From the NCBI RefSeq assembly GCF_009905375.1, contig NC_133650.1, positions 304,517,203 through 304,581,202 of the forward strand: a stretch of 64,000 nucleotides of DNA, in the 5' to 3' direction. Both the position numbers and the translations under genes were made by a program. Positions within the stretch are counted from its first letter, which is position 1; each line of letters begins with the position of its first letter. Source of the stretch: Apium graveolens. Taxonomy: Eukaryota > Streptophyta > Magnoliopsida > Apiales > Apiaceae. Below are positions 12,277-24,100 of the stretch, piece after piece. The notes below the pieces were generated by a model, which was not told the DNA's origin, ran no database searches, and saw nothing but the letters and a program-made list of their open reading frames with translations.

Positions 12277-13521
12277 GTAGTTGATTGTGATGTGGATGCA
12301 TCGAGATGTCTTGAGAATCACTTTTCATAAAGTAGAACATGTTTATCATAGAGTTTGTCTTGGACATGGTGGTAGAAAACGAAAACAATTGTTACCAACT
12401 TATTGTAATGTTTGACACCCATCTTTCTAGCATTTTCATTGCATTCTTCTTATGTTAAATTTGAGGAGGTAATTGTCATAAAAACGTATATTTTATCTTA
12501 TGTGCACACAACATGTGCTGCTGACTCAAATAAATTTTGCATATGATGTTGCATAACTAATTAGCACGTTGACTATCTGGTTGATATTATCAGTTTAGCT
12601 TATATCTAATCAGTGAGTTCTTTTTTTCGCTTTCTAACTAGGTAAGATTTGCGTGTATCTAACCCTCCCTAAACAAAGCTATTATATAATTTGTTTGCGG
12701 TGAGCATGCCTAGATATTGTGCGAGCGAAGATGTAAAATTAAGCTTGGTGGTAAGCACCTCTTATTAAAGCTCGGATGCCTTTTCAGATCATCATGAGTT
12801 ATGGCTGCAAGTGTTTTCTGAACTCTGAACTATGATTATTTTTTCAATATAGCAGCTGTCTTTCCACAAGTATTAATTGGATCTAAGCTTGAACGTAGCT
12901 ATGCTTTACAGAAGTTGACATCGAATCTATTTATCAAACCAAAAATCCTACTGTGATATCATAACAATGAAAAAAACTTTGGTGTTCACATAAGATCCAA
13001 CCCCTTTGGGAGAGAATTGATAGATCTCAAGAAAGAGGTACAGCTAGGCTGTGAACAGCTCATTCTTCAAATCCCAAAATTGGCTCTATGGGGATGAATG
13101 TATGATGATTTCCCCACTGCCATCACTTTATAAATTGGCTTTTCGGCTCAGATGGGTGATTTTTTCAATCCTATATAATCTGCTGTCGATAGTTTAGACT
13201 GTGTCCTGACTTGGTTTGTTGGAAGGACAATAGATCATTCATCGCTATTCATACAAGTTCAAGCCATTGGGGTTATCACATTCTAATCATCTCTGTAGTT
13301 TTTCTAATAAGAGCAATCATTATAACCAAACACCAGAATTCATATATAGGATACGAGGCTTTAAGTCTTAAAACAATAAACATAAAACAGATTAAAAGAA
13401 AATACTGTATTTGTGTAACACATATAAAATCAAATCCGAATGCAGATAGTAAAAAAGATTCATAAGTTTTGTGACGATACTAGCATTATTGGGCAATTTA
13501 GAGAGAACCAGAGCACCAGGA
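12277..13521. other. Convergent intergenic region, no gene seen
   Basis: This region lies between the 3' ends of OST4 (+) and the E2 gene (-). It has no exon I can support. It should contain both 3' untranslated regions; the 84-codon open frame at 13211-13465 has no recognisable motif. Confidence 0.4.
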
Positions 13522-14028
13522 TTACATCATCTCTTGCGAGCGCCTCACGCAACGAGCAACTCTCTTCTTGAAATCAGCCCTTCGATCTCTCCATTCTTTA
13601 GCAGCATCCACATTAGCCGGAGACTCATCATTAGGACTCGATAACATGGATATAATACTCAAAAGTATACTCTCCACAGTATGGACAGGGTTCCAGCGCT
13701 CTGTAGCAGACTCATAGCCATGAGGATCATCCCCGGGAGCATGAAGTATCGAGATACAAACCTTCCCATCCGGATAAATATTCGGATGCCAGATATCTGT
13801 AGTAAACGTAACGGTCGGAGGGTTGCAAGGGTAATCTTCAGGGAACTTCATAATAGCATTGAAGAAACCGTCTTGGTATAATGTTCCCTCTGGTCCAATA
13901 ATCGAAACACTCCATTCGAAGATGTTTGTTTCGTCTACTAGGCCAGCAGAGAAGCCGTCTACCGGGTTTTTGCAGAGATCTTTGAGCTGTTTTTGGAGAA
14001 GAAGGTTAGCTTGTGATGCTGAAGCCAT
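13522..14028 (-). CDS. UBC7: Ubiquitin-conjugating enzyme E2, UBC7/13/14 (UBE2G) class
   Basis: This E2 accepts ubiquitin from E1 on its active Cys and passes it to substrates with RING E3s; the UBC7/UBE2G class works mainly in ER-associated degradation. The frame gives 168 residues from MASASQANLL, the usual plant length. UBC core landmarks are visible in order: WSVSIIGPEGTLYQDGFF, YPCNPPTVTF, the active-site HPNIYPDGKVCISILH, then the acidic-loop insert GDDPHGYESATERW typical of this class, and a basic C-terminus RCVRRSQEMM. An upstream in-frame ATG would add MRRNNN, but the second Met matches family starts. The gene is intronless, whereas a relic of a related gene at 33519-33596 is bounded by splice sites, so this copy may be a retrogene. 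The frame is intact. Confidence 0.93.
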   Translation of the reverse strand: MASASQANLLLQKQLKDLCKNPVDGFSAGLVDETNIFEWSVSIIGPEGTLYQDGFFNAIMKFPEDYPCNPPTVTFTTDIWHPNIYPDGKVCISILHAPGDDPHGYESATERWNPVHTVESILLSIISMLSSPNDESPANVDAAKEWRDRRADFKKRVARCVRRSQEMM

Positions 14029-14094
14029 GTTATTGTTTCTCCTCACCAGGCAGAGCAGAATTTTCTCTCTAAGAGATTTCGTAAAACTGTGACA

Positions 14095-14135
14095 ATATGT
14101 TATTGTAAGAGGAGTTGTGATCTTTATATAGAGAA
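14095..14135 (-). promoter_or_regulatory. TATA box of the E2 gene
   Basis: On the minus strand CTATATAAAGA (14121-14131) lies about 95 bases upstream of the E2 ATG. This gives a predicted transcription start near 14095-14100 and a short leader of about 70 bases. It is the clearest promoter-like motif next to an intact gene in the window. Confidence 0.6.
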
Positions 14136-14389
14136 GGAAAAGATATAAAAAAAACTAAAACCCTAGAAGGATATAGACAACTATCAAAATAGAATTTGAA
14201 TTGGAATTCAAGCACCAAAGGCAAAAAAACCTACTCTTTAAGGAAATTGCTTGATAAATCGATATACGTTTTAAGATTTTGTATTAGGTACAAAATCATA
14301 CTAGATTTCGAAAACTGCTTACCACTTATTATTCAACCGCGTCTAATGACTAATATACAAGGCATGTCAGCCGACTCAAGAAATAATTA

Positions 14390-14840
14390 GGGGGCGTTTG
14401 GTATGAGTTATTCAACAAAAGAAAATGGAAAAAATTAGGCTCATTCTTTTTGTTGATGTTTATTTAGTAAAAACAATTATTTCCTTTCCCCTTTTTTACT
14501 AGTAGGTTTACCCTAAATTTCTCAAATTTTATAAATTAAAAATAATCTTGATATAAATTTATATATTAATTTATTAAAAAAATTAATGGTTCTATTAAAT
14601 ATTTAAATATGTTTGTTTATTATAATGCTAATATATTAGGTTGTTGTAATATACATATATTTTACTATATTGAGATTGCTTAATATTAAAAAATCAAAAA
14701 TAAATATAATCATATAAATTTTCATTCCGTTTCTGGATCTGAACCAAACACGTAAAATAATTATGGGTCATTGCTTTCCTTTCTCATGTTTTCCCTTTCT
14801 CAATTTAAATTAGTTTCCCCGACATGAACCAAACGCCCCC
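14390..14840. mobile_element. Tourist-like (PIF/Harbinger) MITE, 451 bp
   Basis: The ends are GGGGGCGTTTGGTATGAG and, reverse-complemented on the right, GGGGGCGTTTGGTTCATG: a 13-base perfect inverted repeat with similarity continuing. It is flanked by TTA on both sides (14387-14389, 14841-14843), the PIF/Harbinger target duplication. It lies about 260 bases upstream of the E2 TATA box. No coding capacity. Confidence 0.88.
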
Positions 14841-15435
14841 TTAGCGTAAAAAGCCGTGTGAGACACGAGTCTCATATATATTAAAATATTATTTCGAACG
14901 AATTTGTACCTATACGGAAATAATTTTTGAATACGATAAATAATTATTTTAACCTTTCACTCGATTGTCTTACTTCTTATTCTTTTCGCACATATTATTA
15001 GAGTAATATTAGATAACTTAAGTGGTGAGAACTTATCTTTTATCATAGAGTTCGATTTTAACTTATCCCGAGAATTTTGAGATTAGATTTTTATTGTAAG
15101 TTATATGACCCTAATTAATAAAAAAGGTCAAAACTATATCATCATAACAAAAACATTTGAAATTTGTTTGTAAGGATATGCATCAGGGTCACTTCGGGGT
15201 TGGGGAGTACTATTCGCGCCCTTGATCCCCGAACACAATTTGAATCCTAAATGGGATTCTTTTCATTACGATCCTCGCCGGAACGGTAATTCTCACGAGG
15301 AGCGGGAAATAATCAAAAATAATAATTTTGTATTTTTAGTATATTTTTTAAATAAAAAAAAACTACTAATTCGGAATATCTAAAAGTATTGATAATATCT
15401 CATATTTTTAATATCAAATCATATTAAAAATTTAC
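14841..15435. other. Intergenic, no gene; GC-richer block 15185-15310
   Basis: Mostly AT-rich. The block 15185-15310 (containing GGTCACTTCGGGGTTGGGG and ATCCTCGCCGGAACGG) is clearly richer in G+C than its surroundings and looks like part of a decayed retroelement, but it has no frame or boundary that I can identify. Confidence 0.3.
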
Positions 15436-15653
15436 CCCACAAGGGTTGGCACCGTTGGTTAAAGAGGGGATAACTATCCTTTTGGTCACAGGTTCGAATC
15501 CCACGGGACGAGAATTTATGATTATGCCTCCTGAGTCAGAGCATGTCGCTTAAATACGGTTTATCTTGGTTCACCTGGTTTGCAGGCTATTACGTGTGCC
15601 TGTACGGTTTACCCAGTGCACACGGCTGCGGGTTACCTACGATAAAAAAATGG
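15436..15653 (+). mobile_element. tRNA-derived SINE, copy 1
   Basis: The left part is tRNA-like, with a weakened box A (GGCACCGTTGGTTAAAG) and an exact pol III box B GGTTCGAATCC near 15491. A tRNA-unrelated body follows and the element ends in GATAAAAAAA. Flanks share ATTTAC (15430-15435 and 15654-15659), a possible short target duplication. It aligns throughout with the inverted copy at 16917-17147. Confidence 0.82.
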
Positions 15654-16062
15654 ATTTACGATGTAAATGAATGACAAGTTTAAAATATATATTATATTCT
15701 AATATAAAAAATTGATCAATAAAATTATAAATCATTTTAAAATTATTATAATTTTTTAAAAAAAATTATAAAAATTTATTTGAGACAGGGGGGAATTACT
15801 CAAATGAGAATCCATCCAAAAAGAAGATATGAGATCTAATTTTAGCCCTTCATTTTATATATTTTTTTAATTTTCTTTTAATCTCATCTGTGCATTGCCT
15901 TATCTCACCCATTTACCAAACTCTTATCATCCCCATCTCTCTAATCGACATCACTGTCCCTCTCCCGCCCGCCACTTGTTGTCGTCGTTGCGCCAACGGC
16001 CCCGTCAGACTATCATCCCCCTCTCCCCCTTCTTCCCCTCTCTCTTTCCACACTTTTCCCAT

Positions 16063-16598
16063 GGGTTAAATATCAAAGTGGTCACTCAACTAAATACCAT
16101 ATATCAGTTTCATCAACAAACTTAACGGAGTATCATAATAAATATCAAATGAATACCTCAAAATATGTGCTCGAGAATTAAAAATTATTTTATGGAGTTT
16201 TATACATGTTTCTTCAATCCTATTACAACCAAATGAAAAGTTATGAATTCCTATTATTTTAGATGATCTAGTGAGATTTTTAAAAATTTATCTACTAATT
16301 ATTTTATTTAAATCAAAAAATATAACTATAAAATTAAAAATAAATATTAGATCAATTTTTAAAAATCTCACTATATTATCAAAAATACTAGAATTCATAC
16401 ATTTTCATTTGGTTATAATAGAATTCAAGAAAAATATATAGAACTCTATAAAAATAATTTTTAATTCCCGAGCACCTATATTGAGGTATTCGTTCGATAT
16501 TTATTATGACTTTAGTGATTCAAATGATATTCCGATAAATTTAATGATCAAACTGATATATGGCCTTCAGTTAAGTGACCACTTTGATATTTAACCCC
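16063..16598. mobile_element. Long-TIR Mutator-like MITE, 536 bp, 9-bp duplication
   Basis: The two halves are near-complete inverted copies. The left arm begins GGGTTAAATATCAAAGTGG and the right arm ends CCACTTTGATATTTAACCCC. Inversion extends more than 200 bases inward (for example CTCGAGAATTAAAAATTATT against AATAATTTTTAATTCCCGAG). It is flanked by TTTTCCCAT at 16054-16062 and 16599-16607, a perfect 9-bp duplication, which is diagnostic of the Mutator superfamily. A transcript would fold into one long hairpin. No coding sequence. Confidence 0.92.
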
Positions 16599-16916
16599 TT
16601 TTCCCATCTTTATCACTTACCTCTGTCGACATCCATGACCGTCATATGAAATATTCTTGTTGGCCGGAATAATTGTGGATCACTTTCACTTGAAAACCAA
16701 CGACTACAGAGATTTACACAGCATTCGATTAATCTTATCCATCACAATAATTTCATTAGCCTTCGTCCTTTTCAGATCTGATTTATCACAAATTTTATTT
16801 TGTGTTGTGTAGCATCTTTGTAGTTTTAATTAGATTAATTAGAGATTATGATGACTGTTGGGATTAGTTGAGGTCGTCTGATGATTTTTCGATGGTGTGA
16901 TTTGATTTTGGTGTTT

Positions 16917-17147
16917 TTTTTTATCGTAGTTAACCCGCAGCCGCTACCCTTCTGGTGTGCGCACTGGGTAAACCCTACGGGTTCACGCAATAGCCTGCAA
17001 ATCACGTGAACGAAGGTAAACCGCATTTAAACGACAAGTTCGGGCTCAGGAGTCATAATTATAAATTCTCCTCCCGTGGGATTCGAACATGTGACCAAGA
17101 TGATAGTTATCCCCTCTTTAACCAACTGAGTCAATCCTTGCGTGCGG
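16917..17147 (-). mobile_element. tRNA-derived SINE, copy 2, 11-bp target duplication
   Basis: On the minus strand it shows box A (TTGACTCAGTTGG), box B (TGTTCGAATCC), a body matching copy 1, and an A-rich end ATAAAAAAAAA. It is flanked by TTTTGGTGTTT at 16906-16916 and 17148-17158, a perfect 11-bp duplication of the kind made by target-primed retrotransposition. Relative to copy 1 it keeps about 15 extra bases (CCAGAAGGGTAGCGG) near the 3' end. Confidence 0.92.
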
Positions 17148-17596
17148 TTTTGGTGTTTATAGTTTATTTGTTGGTGATTTAGATTTTAATATGATGATTT
17201 TCGTTCCGGTATTGGTGGTCGGAGTTTATGAAATGAGCTGGTAGTCGGATCTAGTGGACATAAATAGTTGTGGGATGTGGTGATTTTAGGTTGATGACGG
17301 TGATAGTTTGTATTCTGGCTTTGATTTTTGATTTTCCGGAGGTGATTTTTTGATTTGACAGTGGTGATTTATATTTGATGATGGTGATTTTCCGGTGGCT
17401 GCCAGTGGTGGTGGTCGTCGGCGACGGCCAGAAATGGTGGCTGGAGGTAGTGGTCGGTGGTAAGTAAAAAGGAGATGATGGAGGAAGTGATAGTTAGAGA
17501 TGATAATGAAATATATAATGAGTGGTCCAGATTAAAAGTGAATTTAAATTTATGCGGTGGAGATTAGATCTCATACCTCACCCTTATATATATATA

Positions 17597-19213
17597 AGCC
17601 TAAAACCCCTGCGATACACGGATTCTTTTTAATATCATATAATTTTTTATTTTAGTTTTAAAGTGGAAATTTTAACTTTTGAAATTTATTTATTAGAAAT
17701 TTTTGATAACATAATTTGATAATTATTTTAAATATGCATGTGTATAATTTAGTAAAATTTTAGTTTTTGAAAAAATATCACTGATTAAAAGGTTTAGTTT
17801 TGTTAAAATTTATAGGTGTGTTTACAAAAAAATAATTATGTTTTAATTGAAAGATAAATTTTAGCTCACAAAATAGTAAACGAATTATCTTTACTTTGGT
17901 ATACCGTACAAATCTAACTAATTATATTTAAATTTATTATGCTTTAATTTTTTAAACTCGGATCAATGATAAAAAGTTTATGTATCAATAATAAAAAATT
18001 TATTTTAACCCGAATACAAATACATATTATTTTATTTTAGTTGGTATAATTATTTTTTATTTTTATTTTAATTTTTCACGAATCATTTGTATAATTTTTT
18101 TGCATGTATTGATTTATTTTAGTCTGACACAATTATACTAACTAAGGAATCATCTCTATTTTTATTTTGTTAAAATAGTTTTGGATATTAGAGAAATTAA
18201 AAAACCCGTATTTATATAAATCCAAATATTTTACACACAGATCTGCAATCAAACTTTTAATATTCTGGCTATGAGGCTCGGATCCCCGTTATCCACAATC
18301 CTGAACTTATATTTTATCTAACAACGAATTAGGCAGACTTTAATTTTATTTTAACACGGATCAATAATATAATAATTACCTTTAGTTTGAATTAAATTTT
18401 AGTTTAAGCATAGATAAAAATATGCATTATTTTGTTTTAGCCTTAGGCCCGTTATATCAACCATATAATTACATTTAATTTATTTTTAATTTTATTTTAG
18501 CTCTAGTTAAATATTATTTTATTGTAAACCGAATAAATAATATATTTTATTTTATTATGATGATATAATATCGACCAATGCATTATGTTGTAGCACGGTT
18601 TGATAAAATATTTTTTAGCTTGATTGGTAGTATTTATTATATTATTTTAGCCTGAGATAACAAATCTTGGTTTTAGTCTCGTACCCGTTCCAACTAATTA
18701 TATTTTATTTTTTGTTTAATTTCATTTTAGCCTAAAATGAATATTATTATGTTTTAGACTGAATTGATAATATGTATAATTTTATTTTAGTCTAATAATA
18801 TTATATCTGCCTATTTTAGTGTAATAACATTATATCTACCAAATGAATTTACTTACAATTTATTTTGTTTTAGTTTGTTTATTTTTTTGTTTTAGCCTAA
18901 TGGCATTATATCGACCAAACAAATTTGCTTTAAAATTTTTATCAGTCTTTATTATTTTATTTTAATCCGACGATGCAAATCCAACAAATTGTACGTAATT
19001 TATTTTTAATTTTTATTTAGGATTGAATCAATAGTATAATTTTATTTAATATTATATAATATCTTGTTTAAATCAAAACCATAATTCTATTTGTATTTAT
19101 ATAATTTTATTGTGAATATTAATCTATTTATGAGAGTATTTTATTTTAAATATTATTATAATTACGGTGATCAGACCAACTACCAACCAAACTTTTATTG
19201 TTTCGTCTTTAAT
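17597..19213 (-). mobile_element. Helitron-like element, minus orientation, about 1.6 kb
   Basis: On the minus strand the right end begins TATATTAAAGACGAAACAAT, which matches the 5' region of the element at 19654. The left end carries the hairpin-like CCGTGTATCGCAGGGG followed by TTTTAGGCTTATA, a decayed Helitron 3' end. The interior is almost pure AT and is built of repeats of the word TTTTATTTTAG with CCTGAA or CCTAAT between. There is no helicase or coding frame; it is non-autonomous. Confidence 0.55.
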
Positions 19214-19503
19214 ATATACTAGTATATAACCCGTGCGATGCACGGTTGTTTTTATCGTTATATTTTGTAAATTCTAATTTTAATATGTTGTTGGTAAGAT
19301 TAGAACCTTATACCTCATAAAGAATAGTATTTTTTTATAATGTTAATATATTGCTGGCTGGATTCGAACTTTATATCTTTTAAATAATACTATTTTTAAA
19401 GAATAAATCTAACGGTTATTATCGATTTGATCTGACGACTCTTGATTGAGTGATCAATGACCAACAATCAAACATTTAATGTTTCATCTTTAATATTATA
19501 TAT
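19214..19503 (-). mobile_element. Short Helitron-like element, minus orientation
   Basis: On the minus strand the left boundary reads CCGTGCATCGCACGGGTTAT followed by ATACTAGT: a strong Helitron 3' hairpin plus CTAG. The right side, on the minus strand, reads TTAAAGATGAAACATTAAAT, the same 5' region as its two neighbours. At about 290 bases it is a minimal derivative. Confidence 0.6.
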
Positions 19504-19653
19504 ATATATATATTTGTTTATTATATATATCGGGACGAGAAACATATATTTTTATAATTTTCTATTTTTATGAGGCAACCTAGTCAAATCGGTTCAATTT
19601 GTAAATGATTTAGACATTTTTCCGATACTAATTCGGTTTCAAATTTCGGCTCA

Positions 19654-21080
19654 TCTATACTATATTATAATAGACGAAACATTAAAAGTTTGGTAGTCGG
19701 TCGGTCGATACTTGCCGAAATTACTTACTTACCGTCACTTAATTATTCTCATTCTAATTATTAAGTCGACCAATTCTAATTCTAATTGTAATTGATATTG
19801 AAGTCAACTTACTCTGTTACTTTACCAATTTCAATTCTATTTTATCGAACTCTATATCATTATAATTTATATTAAATTCAACTTGTTCTACCAATTTATA
19901 ATTTAACTATATTATAATAGACGAAATATTAAAAATTTGGTAGTCGGTTGGTCGGTACTTACTGAAATTACTTAATTACCCTCACTTAATTATTCTAATT
20001 CTAATTATTAAGTCGATCAATTCTAATTCTAATTGTAATTGATATTGAAGTCAACTTACTCTATTATTTTACCAATTTCAATTTTATTTTATATCAAACT
20101 CTATATCATTATAATTTATATTAAATTCAACTTTTTCTACCAATTTATAATTTAATTTATATCGAGTTCTATATTATTCTAATTTGTTACTTCGGACTAA
20201 ATTAAATTTAAGCAAACTAAATATAATTATTAGGATTTAGTTTATATATCATGTGAATCGGGCTAAGATAAAATAATAATAGTATCCATCCTCCTAAAAA
20301 AATTATACTAATGAACTTGGATAAACAAAATAATATATTTTATTTATCCAGGATAAAAAAATACATTATACAATTGATTCAGACTAACACAAAATTAAAA
20401 TAAAAATAAAATTCGACCAATAAAAACAAAATCATATATACTAATGTAAACCACACTTTAAAAAAATTATCTTATTAATCCACACTTTAAAAAAATTAAA
20501 ATTAAACTAAATATAATTAGTTTGATTTGGTCGGTGTATTAAGCATCGAGTTAAAATAAAATAATGTAAACCACTGATTTGAGATAAATCAAATTAATAA
20601 TAGACTAAGTATAATTCGTATCCTATTATGTGAACTAAAAAATCAAATTTTAATTTAAACATAAATATATTTTTTTTAAAATACACATAGAATTATCAAT
20701 AAAACTATATCATTCGATCAGTCGTATAGTCTTTTTCAATTATATTTTATAGAATTATAGATAATCGATTAAGTAATCACCATGCTAAAATAATATTTTT
20801 TAAGGTCCGACCATAATGGAGACATAATATTTTTACACACAATAAAATATAATTTCATTATAACAACATTTCATTTTTTCCTTATCAATGCTATCATTTT
20901 AAATAAGTTAAATGTTCAAGAAAGTTATGAACATATATGTCCACTAATATAATTATTATGAAGTCATATCATTTAAAATTTTAAATGAACAAAATTAGGA
21001 ATTGAATTCAAATTTTTTCACAAAATAATATAATATTAAAAAAAATCTTTGTGATCCGTACAACACAGGTTTTAAGCTAG
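19654..21080 (+). mobile_element. Helitron-like element, plus orientation, about 1.43 kb
   Basis: It begins TCTATACTATATTATAATAG, the typical start of plant Helitrons, inserted between A and T-rich bases. It ends TTTTAAGCTAG at 21080, preceded by a decayed hairpin CCGTACAACACAGG. The first 250 bases are duplicated in tandem (units starting at 19660 and 19907, both with GTAGTCGGT(C/T)GGTCG and GATATTGAAGTCAACTTACT). No transposase is encoded. Confidence 0.65.
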
Positions 21081-21164
21081 TAGATATATAATATGGATAA
21101 GCCGAAAAAAAGAAGAGAATGTTATCTGAAATATACTGTAGTCTGTAACACTACCTACGATTCT

Positions 21165-24100
21165 TGTGTTTCCAATAAAGGTTTAACAATAAAATGTGGG
21201 AGTTGAATAATTATGGGCTAGATTATATTTTACACAAAATTGAAACAAACTGATAAAAATAAATTCGCATTATTTTTACTTACTATATCATTTATGGCAT
21301 GATAATCTATTCTTTAGTAATTCTTTCTTTCATAAAATATTATGATCATAGAGTTTAAGAGAGACATAAAATACAGTATTATAGTTTCTGGTGAGATCCG
21401 AAACAGGGGCAGCATTTTAAAGTGCGCATTTGAATACTTAAAACCAATTTATGCAATCCAGCTATCCTGCGAAGTTCAAAAAAAATGAAAATGCTGCCAA
21501 AGCTTTGTCAAGAAAACTCTTTCTTCCTGAGTCCCCAGTTTTTGAGAGACATGAGTATAAGACTCTGACATACTTTGCACCGCAAATTGAACGTCCATAA
21601 TTTATGTCAGCATAGCTCACTAATCCTTAGGTAAATGCCACTGCAAAGCTTTGAAGGAAAATTTGCACAACAGAGAGTACTTCATCCCATCCAGAGGGTC
21701 TACCGAAGCACATACAGGTGATGCATTATGCATATCCAAGTACATGTACAACTATGTTAGGTTTAACAAAATATTCATTCTGCAGATGATTTACACAAAA
21801 ATGTCATGCGACATGCTGCAGATATGATAAAGTTTTCCTCCAGGTCACTATATTATATTATAAGCCAAGAAATTAAATAGTAAATAATCCTACCTAACCT
21901 AAAGAGTAAAAATAAGACCAATAGGACAATTATCACTACCCCCCGACATCTGGGAGAATATACGAGTCATAAACCTATCGGAGATGGACTCTGAGACGAG
22001 GAAGTAATCCAAGCGCCATCCTGTACTGTTCAAGAAGATATCAGAATCGTAAACAGAGAGGGTTCATTTTAAGTGCAGTTCCATTAAAAACACGGCGGTG
22101 CTATACCAGGGAGAGTAAAAGGTAATTGCTTAACATCTCCTCCTGATATAGCGTTGTTACGTTGCTTTAGTTTTTCCCCTAAGCCTTAATTGATTCAACC
22201 ATTAGTTATATGTTAGGGAAGTGTTGGCAACTTTCAAATTTTACCGAACCCCAAGTGCGGTAGTGGCAATCTACTTGAATCATAAAGTCTACTTACCAAC
22301 ATAAAAATTATACAAAATCATCAAAAACTCAAAGTTTTACAGGGAAGAAAATATGTTTTAAAACAATCGAAGGGATTTGGTCCAACAGTTACCTCGCTCC
22401 TATCTTATAAATTCGCTGTTTGAGTGTTTTTAAAGTAAATTATTATTTTAACCTACCAATGTGTTATGTGTGCGCACGCTCTCCATGAAAAATGGCTTGT
22501 AGAAAATACAGAATTAAAAATACCTTTATTTGTCTTGCGCCCATTATGCCTGTAACCCCAGTAAATATAGCCAACACCACCAGGATGCTGATTCCTAAAC
22601 CTGTCGACAAATCCCTTACTCAAGAAATTCATTTCGAATGACTGCCTTTCTTCAATTGTAAAACCAGCACTTCTTTTATTTCCCTACATAGCAATAGATG
22701 ATATGAACTGGTTGTGTCAACTGACAATACAAAACTAAATCCAATGATGTTTTTGGAACAGAATTACGATTTTTTTTCAACTTTCCAATTCTATTAAGAA
22801 CAATACTATGGTGGCTCTTTATGCCTCTCATATTTTAAAAAGGCCAGTAACCCATTAAGATATGCACCTTAACACTTGAGTTTTACTACTATGTATAGTG
22901 CACGGGCAAGAACTCTGGTCTTTTATGCGTAACTTTTATAATTATTGTGTGTTAAATTTGGAAAATTTGTAGCTCCGAATACTAGATATGACCGACCAGG
23001 ATTTGCATAAACATAGATAGGTGGTATGCATCTCATCATTACAATAGAGGTAATATCTGCCTTTTGATGTAAAAACAAACAGTGGGGTAACTGTTGAACT
23101 TTACCGCAGGATTAAAAATATCGATTTCTTCATGCACACAGTTCAAATCTCCAGTCAAAATGACAGGTTTTTTTGCCTTCTCTAGCTCCTGTACAAGGTA
23201 AGAGAGGCCATCAACACAAAATCAAATCAACAAAATAACAGAAGTACATAGTTTTCTAATTTAACCAATAGACGTTGATCAAGCACAGGAGAAACAGGTG
23301 GGTGTCGAATCTTTTTTTAAATCACATAAGTTACACAGAATTTGAAGACAAGGAAAAAACAAGTAGGTAAAGGATCGAGAAATCAAAGATCTACATCTAT
23401 TTTTAATGAATAAGTGTTAGCTTTTGCAAGATTTTCACTTTTCTCCTACATCTGTGTATCATTGTTAAAACTAAGAATCATGAAAAGAGGAAAACAAAAA
23501 TTATAAGATAAATTTATATTCTACAAGAACTCACATGTAAGCTGTCAGTTAACATATGATACAAGATAAATTGGTCATGACTAAGCTAAATCATCCGTCA
23601 CGCATATAAACACTATAAATATAACAAATCTTCCGCATGTGAAAGGGAGAAGCTAGAGACTCATGTTAATGTATGCAGCTATTGAAACTTTCTATAAAAT
23701 ATAATATTCAAGCCAAGACTTACTTTCATGTAATTGCTCAGAGAAGTATCCCACTCAGTAACTCTATATGACTAGATTTAGGGGAAAAAAGATAATTAGT
23801 GCAGATCTACTTTTTTCACAAAGTATATCTGGATATAAGATGAACTACATCTGCCTCAAATATGAAAAATAAAGAAGGAACCAAGTAAAGGATCAACTAG
23901 TACTGCCATGTCACTTGCCAATCTTTTTAGACCATCTCCTGCATCTGGAACATATATCCACATGGTAAATAGAAAGTATTAAACTCTACTGTCACAAGAC
24001 GTCCCTCACTATCATGATCCAATATGCCAAGGCCATATCTCACTGAAAGTGGTTTTATCTGCCAGATGCATCAAAATAGACAATCAAGGATGATAAGATA

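Larger units (their letters stand above)
10830..12500 (+). other. OST4: Probable transcription unit of OST4 with a 5'-UTR intron
   Basis: The OST4 start codon at 12163 directly follows a splice-acceptor-like tract ending GTTGCAG, so the coding exon is probably preceded by an intron lying wholly in the leader. A suitable upstream donor is AAAAAG/GTGTGT near 10909, which would give an intron of about 1.25 kb. The leader exon is inferred, not shown. Two possible polyadenylation regions lie in the AT-rich 300 bases after the stop codon. Confidence 0.4.
15829..17574. mobile_element. Possible larger TIR element hosting nested insertions
   Basis: The phrase ATGAGATCTAAT at 15829-15840 recurs in inverted orientation at 17563-17574, with a little more similarity on each side. 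The interior holds a C-rich block near 15950-16030 and a G-rich block near 17400-17460, and in between a Mutator MITE and a SINE have inserted. It may be a non-autonomous TIR element carrying GC-rich cargo, but no target duplication could be confirmed. Confidence 0.35.

Noticed and set aside
15436..15520. tRNA gene candidate with box A and box B
   Set aside because: No acceptor-stem pairing or complete cloverleaf is visible; the tRNA-like part continues into a SINE body that recurs at 16917-17147, with an A-rich end.
15895..16125. 76-codon Pro/His/Leu-rich frame
   Set aside because: It arises from a C-rich low-complexity block and runs into the end of a Mutator MITE; no homology or codon pattern supports it.
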